This document shows, piece after piece, positions 56,603 to 64,000 of a stretch of DNA of 64,000 bases (position 1 is its first letter; each line of letters opens with the position of its first letter). The translations under genes and the position numbers were made by a program. Where the stretch lies: the NCBI GenBank assembly GCA_004431415.1, contig QPMI01000281.1, forward strand, positions 1-64,000, written 5' to 3'. Under the pieces are notes generated by a model. That model saw only the letters and a program-made list of their open reading frames with translations, did not search any database and was not told the DNA's origin. The DNA is from Cyanophora paradoxa. Taxonomy: Eukaryota; Glaucocystophyceae; Cyanophorales; Cyanophoraceae.

Positions 56603-57313
56603 TCAGCCACAGAGGGTCTCCACAATGAGCTGCCAGTCCGACTGGCAGGTGTCAAAAGAGAGCTGGAGGGCCGGTGCGGAGGACACTTGCACCTGATGCT
56701 TTGTAACGGATATGGCGAGAAGTGAAACGAGTGATTTCTTATCTGAGTCGCCAACTCTGGTCGAGAACTTAGCGTACTGATCACACATACGATCGTCTAG
56801 TCGAGTGAGCACCTGAAAAGCGCATGCGCTGCACACGGTTATTGGGCGATTTAAACTGTACACGGTACAAAATGCGCACCAAGCAGATGCGCGACGTCAG
56901 GAGATGGCGTTTTGTGTTTGAGGGATCGCAGGAGCGCGATGGTTTCCTTCAAAAGACCACGAGAGTATTTGTCGGCGGCAGCTTTGTAAATATCGGATTC
57001 GCCTGGCTCGCGGCCAAGGGATTTGCGGAGGGCAGCGATCTCTTCCTCCTCCATCGCGGCCGCGACGACAGGCCGATCGATGCTCTGACGCCGTGCAAGG
57101 CCGCCCGTAACCGACTTGTCGAATCCAGAGGATGCGGTGTGCTGGCCGGGGGCACTGTCGAAAGCGACGGCGGGCTGGGAGGAGCACACAAGCACGCAGA
57201 TAGAGCTCAAATTAGCTTGCTAAGCTTAGCTATAGCCGATTAAGCGGTAGTTACACTTCGCTAGAAGCAGAATTCGAACGCCGGCTGTCCCGGTAATCTG
57301 TGTACCCCGCCAT
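56603..57313 (-). CDS. Unrecognised protein of about 180 residues
   Basis: Three exons join in phase: MAGYTDYRDSRRSNSASSE; a central exon from PAVAFDSAPGQHTASSGF to TPSPDVAHLLG, with a probable helical core (MEEEEIAALRKSLGREPGES, DIYKAAADKYSRGLLKETIA); and a last exon, VLTRLDDRMCDQYAKFSTRV through DWQLIVETLCG. I do not recognise the family. It is soluble, with a Ser-rich N-terminus and no signal peptide or membrane segment. Splice sites (GTGTAACT..CTCCCAG and GTGCGCAT..TTTTCAG) are good and the gene is divergent from the syntaxin gene by 134 bp, which supports a real gene. Confidence 0.65.
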
Positions 57314-57447
57314 CCTGAACGAGCGGGCGGGCCAGCGGCTTAGCGAAAGCGCGCGAATACATCCAATACAGAGGAGCGAGGAGCGCTAGGCCATCCCGTG
57401 CTGCCCAGGCTAGTAAACAGCGCCCCGCGTAGCGGTCCGCCTGAGGC
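57314..57447. promoter_or_regulatory. Divergent promoter (unknown gene / syntaxin)
   Basis: 134 bp between divergent start codons, with no TATA box apparent. Confidence 0.4.
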
Positions 57448-58810
57448 ATGGCGGCGCGCGACCGGACAGAGCATTTTCTGAAGCGGAGACAGTTCTACAG
57501 GTTCTTCCGCATGCGCGGTCCCGCGTGCTTCGTCCGAAGGCCGGCTCACCGCGCGTTCTCTGCAGCACACAGCGCGGCGACAAGGGCGCGAAGGGCTCTA
57601 CGACTTATCAGAGGCTTCACGACGATGAGGACGGCGACGGCAAGCGGCACGAGCACCGGAAGCTCATCTCAGGCGACGCGTCGGTTCCTATCTGGGTGAA
57701 CCTCGCTGAGGAAGTCAGCGGTATGATTCCGCAGATTAAGGCAAAGAGTGAGCGATGCTTACTACGTGCTCTCGGAGCGTTTTCTCGCTCGGTTCGGCGT
57801 TCAAACGAAAGCGCGCAGTGTCCGAGCTGCAGAAGAAGTACTCCAAGCGCTTGCTCCCAGGTTTCGTAGACGAAGACAATAAAGCTCTAGAGGCGGAGAT
57901 TGAGTTGCTCACGCAGGAGATTACAAAGGTGCGCTGGATAGAATGCTGCTGCCGCTTGCCTTTCTCCGACATTCCGCAGCTACTAGGAGACTCGGAGGCG
58001 CGGGTAAAGCAGGTTTCCATCATGTCAGATGCAGCGAATAAGCGCAGGACGGATAGCGACAAGCAGGGCCGCATCGGCGCTACTCCGAAAGAGGCAGTTC
58101 GGCTCAATGTACAATCTTCTCTTGCCGTTCAGCTCTCGGACCTATCTTTGCAGTTCCGCAAGCAGCAAAAGCATTATATGTCCAGTACGCTGACCCTGTA
58201 CCGAATCTCCAATGTATGCTTAGCCCTTTCCCAATCTTCAGGATTACAGACGGAGTCGGCTGGATTGGTGAACCTTTCTCAGGACCAGATTCTCAATCCA
58301 GACGAAATACAAACAAGAGATGATGTATCGGTTCGCAGAATCTTTAATGCTGTGGAGGTCCGTTACTCACGAACTTTCTACAGGACCCTGGAGCTGCCAT
58401 GTCTGCAGAGGCGACTATTCAGAAGGAGCGGAGTGGAGAGATAACGAAGATCGCGAAGTCGATCAATGAGCTGGCATCAATCATCAAAGATCTGAATGGG
58501 CTTGTCATCGACCAGGTCATGCCCCGAGATTAGCCTCTCGTAGTTTTCAGTCTGAAACATCCATCAGGGAACCCTTCTCGACCGCATTGACTACAACATG
58601 GAGCAAGTGAGCCACAACGTAGAGGCGGCAAATAAAGAGCTGGAAAAGGTGATGGGCCCCGCTCTGATGACATTCAACACACCATACTGACGATGTTTGT
58701 GAATGCAGGCTGAAAAGCACCAGAAGAGTGGCAAGTTCATGGCCTTTGTCATGTGCTGCGGTGTAATCATCATCATTCTTTTCATTCTCCTGCTGATCAA
58801 ACACCATTAG
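57448..58810 (+). CDS. STX16: Syntaxin-16/Tlg2-type Qa-SNARE
   Basis: Membrane-fusion SNARE, by family expected at the trans-Golgi network. Exon 1 (MAARDRTEHFLKRRQFY) joins to an N-terminal helical region (PIWVNLAEEVSGMIPQIKAK, LQKKYSKRLLPGFVDEDNKA, LEAEIELLTQEITK, LNVQSSLAVQLSDLSLQFRK). Next comes the SNARE domain (RSGEITKIAKSINELASIIK, DLNGLVIDQGTLLDRIDYNM, EQVSHNVEAANKELEKAEKH) with the central Gln of the zero layer in LVIDQ. It ends in one tail-anchor helix (FVMCCGVIIIILFILLLI) and KHH. The LVIDQGT..DRIDYN block is characteristic of the syntaxin-16/SYP4 group. Confidence 0.9.
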
Positions 58811-59121
58811 CACATGTACATTGCAGCTATAGGTTTTTTTGGTTCTGTTCAGGCGAAACTGAACATTCACCTGTATAAATACATGACTCCGAAACAATTG
58901 ACCGTGGCTCTACATAGTGAGCATGCAGTGAGCTTTGCAGCGCGCGGGCACCGCCTCATTCCTAAAATGGTGCTCGCAATCGCTAGCCCAGCACGCTTGT
59001 GCAATGCTCGCAACTTGGCCCTCCCTGCGCAGCAGTTCGAAGGCGAGCAATCGGGATCATTTGGGTGATAGGAATAGAGCGAGCTGAAAGGGGAAATCTA
59101 CTATAACTCTGCAACCTACAT
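58811..59121. other. Intergenic region between converging genes
   Basis: 311 bp between the 3' ends of the syntaxin gene and uS15. No feature is recognised. Confidence 0.6.
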
Positions 59122-59526
59122 CTATAGCGCCTTCAGGCCGAGCTGCTTAATGGTCTGGTAGTACACGGCCGGCTTGTCGGATTTCAAGTAGCGCATGAGG
59201 CGGCGGCGCTGGCCGACGAGCTTCTCGAGGCCCTTGCGAGCAGCGAAGTCTTTCTTGAAGTCCTTCAGGTGCTCGGTGATCATCTTGATGCGGGCGGTGA
59301 GAGTCGCGATCTGGACGGCGGCCGAGCCGACGTCATTCTCGCCCTGGCGGAACGCCGCCAGGTACTCGCCGCGCGACTCCGCGGGGATCTCGTCCCAGGC
59401 GCTGGCCCGGACCTCGAACACCGGGGCAGGTGCGGGCGCCGCTGTGCAGGCCAGGCGCTTGCCGGCAAAGAACGACGGGGCGGAGCCCGCAGTGAAGACC
59501 GCCGACGAGGACGCGAACGCCGACAT
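59122..59526 (-). CDS. rpsO: Plastid ribosomal protein uS15, nucleus-encoded
   Basis: Bacterial-type small-subunit protein with an N-terminal presequence (MSAFASSSAVFTAGSAPSFF, rich in Ser and Ala, Phe at position 4, no ER signal) and the S15 core: ENDVGSAAVQIATLTARIKM, ITEHLKDFKKDFAARKGLEK, LVGQRRRLMRYLKSD, YYQTIKQLGL. Length (about 135 residues) fits a transit peptide plus bacterial S15 of about 88. It is apparently a single exon, unlike its intron-rich neighbours, which may reflect a relatively recent transfer from the endosymbiont. The start at 59526 is the ATG that gives the glaucophyte-like Phe presequence; the frame stays open further upstream. Confidence 0.92.
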   Translation of the reverse strand: MSAFASSSAVFTAGSAPSFFAGKRLACTAAPAPAPVFEVRASAWDEIPAESRGEYLAAFRQGENDVGSAAVQIATLTARIKMITEHLKDFKKDFAARKGLEKLVGQRRRLMRYLKSDKPAVYYQTIKQLGLKAL

Positions 59527-59899
59527 GGCAACCTGCGGTGCGGCGCGAGCGGGTGGGCGCGTGAGCTGCGCGACTTGTGCACCGAGACGAAATATCTTCG
59601 GCGAGGGGCCCCATAAGCGCAAGATGGCAGCGGCGGGACGCCTTCGGAAGGAACAGGGCAAGCTCTAGCGTATCCACGCCGCTCTAAGACGCCGGGCGGC
59701 CGGAAAGATCTCCACGGCCCGTCCTAGGGCGTGCGGCGGAACGGACGCTGGATCGTACACACGCTGCTTCTCTCCCAGCTCCGTCCCGCGAGACACATCG
59801 GCCCCGCCCGCCGCACGCCACGCACCGGACGAGATTTGGCGAACCGGACGAACTACCCCCCACCAGCTTCTCCCCCCAGGCAGGGTACACAGCGAAACC
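59527..59899. promoter_or_regulatory. Divergent promoter region (uS15 / ankyrin-type gene)
   Basis: 373 bp between divergent starts, GC-rich, with no clear TATA box. Confidence 0.4.
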
Positions 59900-62800
59900 A
59901 TGGCGGCCCAGCTCGCGCCGGGCGCCGTCTACAAGAGCGCAGTGCAGACGGCGATCGAGGCTGGAGCCAACATCGACCGCGTTCGCGAGCTTCTCATCGC
60001 AAGCCGGGAGCGCCTGGTGCGTACGCGTCAGCGTGTGACGCGCACGCGACCCAGGCTCTAAAACGGCACTCCTCCGTCGTTACCCGTTCCCCTTGTCGTC
60101 GCGCGCCTCCCCGCTCGTGACGCGCTGCTCGACGCCTCACTCCCCTCCGCCGCTTGGGTGCAGGACTGGGAGACGCTCACGGCGGCCATCAATACGGGAA
60201 ATCTCAAGGTCGTGGAGCTGTGCTTCAGTCATGCCCTCGCGTCGCCCCACTCCGACGGCGACAAGGAGATCCGCGTCGCGGGCCATTGGGTGCAGGCCGC
60301 GCTCGACAGGAGCCCCGAGCTTGCGCGGTGCGCGTATATGACTCCCACCTCGGATTTTGAAATCCATTCGGCGCCGAACCCCACCCGGCCCGCAGGTACC
60401 TTCTTGACTTCGGCAAGCGGTTCGCTGGTGGGGGCCTCGGGAAGGATACGCGGGGCGCTGATGCCTTTTTCGTTTCAGTTATGAGTCGAATGACTCTGCT
60501 CCGGGCCTTCGAGCCCTCGTCCGGTTCATCCGAAAGGGTGACGAAGAGCGTGCCCTGAAGCTCATGGACCTCGGCGTCGAGTGCGACGTCGACGCCTGCA
60601 GGTTCGAGCCGCTTGGTGCGTCAAAGTCTTTCTTTATTTCAGTTTCCTTTCCTTCCAATGCGGACACAATTCCTGAGGCGTCGTCTACAGATCCACTGGT
60701 GGTCGCGCTGGAGGGTGGGCAGCGGAAAATTGCAAAGCGAATTTTGGAGAAGCGCGAAAAGGGCGAGTATGTGCGCAGCAACGAGCGCGGTGCGCATGGC
60801 GTTCGTCGGGCCCGGTCGCTCGGAGGCTGAAAGCAGTCACCCGGCCTGGCGCAGCTGTTGTCCTCCGTCGCGCCCTGCAGAAGCACTACGAAGACATTGT
60901 CGAGATTCTCCTTGCTTCGCCCGAGTACGGCTCGGTGACCCAGGAGGGAGGGGAGCCCCTGCTCCGAGGTGCGCCCGTGCCCGTGCAGCCGCCTCCTCCT
61001 TCGGGGTTTTTGATCGAGCGCGCGCTACGCAGCTTTTAAGCTGCAGGATGGCTTCCAGACCGTGGACCAGCTGCTCCAGGCGGTCAAGGGTGACGTGCGG
61101 GACAATCTGCTCCTCTTCGGGACGCGCTTCGCCGCCGCGACGGGTGCCAACGCGTTCACCCGCTTCCTCCTCGACCGTATCCAGAACCCCAGCTGCCTCC
61201 ACCGTCCGAAGATCATGGGCACGGTGCGCCGCCGACCCGCTCGGCCGCCTCCACGGCGTGTCGACGCGCCGCTCGGCAGTACGAGTCGCCGCGCTCGTCG
61301 CTGGAGATTGCGCTCAAAAAGCGCTACCCCGGCGTCGCGAAGATGATCCTCGAGAAGTGGACATGCTCCGTGCGCGCCTCCCGCCGGCGCGTCCCCGCTG
61401 GCGCTCACACGCGCATGGGGCGCGCAGGCGGAAAATATTGAGGAGGGCTGCAATGCCCTGCGCCTCGCCCTCCATCAGAAGTGCGCGCTCGCGCGCGCTG
61501 CGTCCCCCGCCCCTCCGCCCCCCGCCCCTCACCCCTCACCCCTCATTCCCCCTCAGGTACTTCGACATCGCGGCGGAGCTGCTGGGGAAGGGCGCCTGCG
61601 AGACGGGCGGCGAGTTCGACAACGAGATCCGCGAGACCGCCATCCAGGTCCGCCGCGCCCCCATCGGACCCGCCCCGCCCCGCCCCGCGGTCTGACAGCG
61701 GGCGGCCTTCTCCGCCGCTGCCGCGCAGCTCGTGCTGCAGGAGGCGGGCGACGACTTCGAGCTCACCCGCAAGGTCCTCGCCGCCACCAAGCCCAAGAAC
61801 ACCACCAAGGAGGCCTGCCCGCCCGCCCGCCGCCGCGCGCCGGCGCGCTCCTAACCCCGCCCACAGATGATGCTCTTCGACGCGATGCTGGCGTGCTCCT
61901 CCCGCGGCCTCGGCGCGGCCGTGCGCTTCATCATCAACGAGGCGCTGTCCCACGACGCCCCGAACTACGCCAAGGTGCGCGGGCGCCCCGCCGGTCGCGG
62001 GCCTCGTCCGCCCCGCCGCGAGCCGGGCCGGCGGCAGTTCGTGGAGGACGCGATCCGCTACGCGGTGCAGAACAAGCACGTCGACGTTGCCGCCTTCCTC
62101 CTCGAGAAGGCGCGCCGGCCGCCCCGGCCCCCGCTCCCCCGCCTGCGCCGCTGACGGGCGGGCAGGCGCTGAAGGGGAAGCCGGAGCGGGAGGGCCCAAT
62201 CCTGGTTGCGGCGGTGAACGCGAAGAGCGAGGAGTGCCTGGAGGCGCTCGTGCAGCACGGCTTCAACGTCGACGTCATGGAGACGCAGACCGACATGCAC
62301 CTCTCCCTCCCCTCCCGCGTCCGCACCGGCCCCCCGCCTGCCGGCTCCGGCCTTCGCGAGCCGCCCGGCGCCCCTGAGGCCTCGCGCCGGCCCGCAGAGC
62401 CTGCACCTCTTCGCGTACGCGATCGAGCGCGGCACGCTGCGCCAGGCGGAGCTCGTCGCCCGCACCAAGCCGCGCCTCCTCCTCACCCACACCCACTCGG
62501 AGGCGCGCCGCGCCCACGGCGGCCTCCGCGCGGCGCGCGACCCCGCTCACGCCCCGCCCCGCCGAGCAGGTCCTCGCGGAGCTGTACACGCGCCCGTCGG
62601 CGGGCGCGGTGGCGTTCGAGAGCCTGAGCCCCGCCCAGAGCGCCGCCGTCCACGAGCTCTTCTTCACGGTCCGCGCGGAGCACCTCTGCGCGCCTCCGCC
62701 GCCGCGCCTAACGCGGCGCGCAGGCGGACTTTGCGGAGGACTGGAAGCTGCGCGCGAGCGCGGCCGCCGTCATCTACATCCTCGGCATCGACGGCGCCAA

Positions 62801-63590
62801 GGTCCGCCCGCCGCTCTGAAGATACAGAAGAGGGGCCCGCCCGAACGGGTCGCGCCCCGCAGGTGAAGAACAGCGCGGCGGACTGGGACCAGGCGCACTA
62901 CGAGCGGGCCCTCGCCCGCTTCGCCTCGCACACCGACAAGCTCGTCCCGCACATCATCCGCCCCGGTCCGCACCCGCCATCCGCCTCCCTGCCCGCTTGC
63001 CGGCCGCCCGCCCCGACGACCCCTCGCAGTGCGCGCCAAGCGGGGCGAGTCCATCGAGATGAACCTGGAGGGCCTCCTCTACGAGCCCCACGAGCGCCCC
63101 GCCGCCATCCTCCAGTCGGCCTCCGCCGTGCGCCCCGCGCTGCGCTCTGCCCCCTCGTCCTTGCCCTCAACGCACCCCCGCCAGACTCCGGGGAGCGGCA
63201 CCAAGCGCAAGATGCCGCCCTCGGCCTCCTTCGCTGTGCGCGAGCCCCGCCCGATCTCGCGCCATGCCTCGCAAAGCTCACCGGCGTGCAGGTGGCCCAG
63301 AAGAGTGCTCGTGGCATGACCGAGAAGCTGGCGCCCCCGAATGCCCTCAAAGACCGCAAGACCAGCGAGTTCCAGCTCGAGGTGCCTCGCTTTCAAAGCG
63401 TGCCATATGTTGCCCCCATGGCCAGCTCCCCACTGACCGCCCGTGGCTGCGCATACACGAGCAGGCGGTCAGCGAGCTCCTGGCGTGCCCCTCATGGGTG
63501 GGCCTGAACGTCACCACCCGCGACAAGTTCCTCGCCTTCCTCGCCGAGCTCGAGCCCCTCGTCCTTGCCGAGACCACCGCCCAGTTCTAG
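59900..63590 (+). CDS. Ankyrin-type helical repeat protein, family unknown
   Basis: About 20 exons encode a chain of paired-helix units resembling ankyrin repeats without the classic TPLH turns: DWETLTAAINTGNLKVVELC, DPLVVALEGGQRKIAKRILE, VLRRALQKHYEDIVEILLAS, SLEIALKKRYPGVAKMILEK, ALRLALHQKYFDIAAELLG, AIRYAVQNKHVDVAAFLLE, ILVAAVNAKSEECLEALVQH. The C-terminal part is non-repeat (EMNLEGLLYEPHERPAAI, TSEFQLEVPRFQSVPYVAPM, LNVTTRDKFLAFLAELEPLV). It starts MAAQLAPGAVYKSAVQTAI and stops TAG at 63588-63590. Introns are GC-rich with C-rich 5' and G-rich 3' halves, as in the dynein gene. Likely a protein-binding scaffold; I cannot name it. Confidence 0.7.
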
Positions 63591-64000
63591 GCTACTAGTG
63601 GCCCGTCCGCTTTACATGTCCCCTGAATATGCTGCTGAACATACAGACAACCAAGTACGGGCTTAACTTGACCATGGTTGTGAGACGAGGTCAGCAGCGC
63701 TCAGCAATTTAAAAATTTGCGTTTGCAAATTGCGCAAATCACACGTGCACATGCCTCGTGATCGCGATGATATCGCCATCCATCACTCCGGATCCGCAAC
63801 ACTCCGTACACGTATAATCCGTTCCATGGCCCTAGCCCACTCCAACGGAGTAGAAGAAGAGCACAGAACCACAACACTCGCCAATGAGTCGCCATCTACA
63901 TGTACCCTCCCCGACCTTGCTATATACCAAGCCCAACCTCGTTGTACGTTATCTATTTTATAATAGGTTTATTCCGTGCCAGCAGTACAGACCAAGCTGC
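63591..64000. other. Terminal intergenic sequence
   Basis: No gene is seen. A small palindromic AT-rich motif (ATTTGCGTTTGCAAAT) lies at about 63714-63729. Confidence 0.5.

Noticed and set aside
57055-57210. Start of the unknown gene at a TTG near 57210
   Set aside because: A spliced upstream exon with a true ATG at 57313 joins in phase at a good acceptor, which is a better model.

Overview
This is a 64 kb piece of a nuclear genome from a flagellated, photosynthetic eukaryote. The genes have many short spliceosomal introns, often with GTGCG donors. The cytoskeletal set (cytoplasmic dynein-1, EB1, CEP104, a CEP164-like protein, a CM1-motif protein) implies a cell with cilia. Other genes encode apparent plastid proteins: uS15, a YbaB/EbfC protein, a type-1 release factor and an LQY1-like zinc-finger protein. 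Several predicted organellar presequences start with a phenylalanine close to the N-terminus (MAFV.., MSAF.., MPFV.., MF..) and show no ER signal peptide. A Phe-containing transit peptide on a primary plastid points to a glaucophyte; Cyanophora is my best guess, inferred and not proven.

Layout. 1-5914 is the 3' part of a cytoplasmic dynein-1 heavy chain, very GC-rich. 5915-10105 is non-coding and dominated by a 1.7 kb direct tandem duplication. 10106-19551 holds p47 (-), PGK (+), methylmalonate-semialdehyde dehydrogenase (-), an LQY1/BSD2-like protein (+) and eL22 (-). 19552-21858 is repeat-rich with no recognised gene. 21859-33695 holds a kelch/coiled-coil protein (-), TGS1 (+), RF1 (+), YbaB (-) and a PGM3-GlmU fusion (-). 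34029-48061 holds a CM1 coiled-coil protein (+), EB1 (-), SYF1 (+), BRX1 (-) and a CEP164-like WW/IQ protein (+). 48062-52060 is a repeat island with a copied SYF1 exon fragment, a copied promoter block and a 2 kb near-perfect palindrome. 52061-64000 holds CEP104 (+), an unknown protein (-), a syntaxin-16-like SNARE (+), plastid uS15 (-) and an ankyrin-type repeat protein (+).

Architecture. Eight gene pairs are divergent (head to head); the tightest has only 59 bp between start codons. Intergenic spaces carry members of at least one undescribed dispersed repeat family, next to copied fragments of genes present in this same window (RF1, SYF1, CEP104).

The most interesting gene is the fusion of a eukaryotic N-acetylglucosamine-phosphate mutase to a bacterial-type GlmU uridylyltransferase. 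It carries a predicted organelle presequence, so one polypeptide could supply UDP-GlcNAc inside a plastid; in a glaucophyte this could feed the peptidoglycan wall of the muroplast. All exon joins were made by eye from conserved protein sequence and splice consensus, so internal boundaries are approximate.
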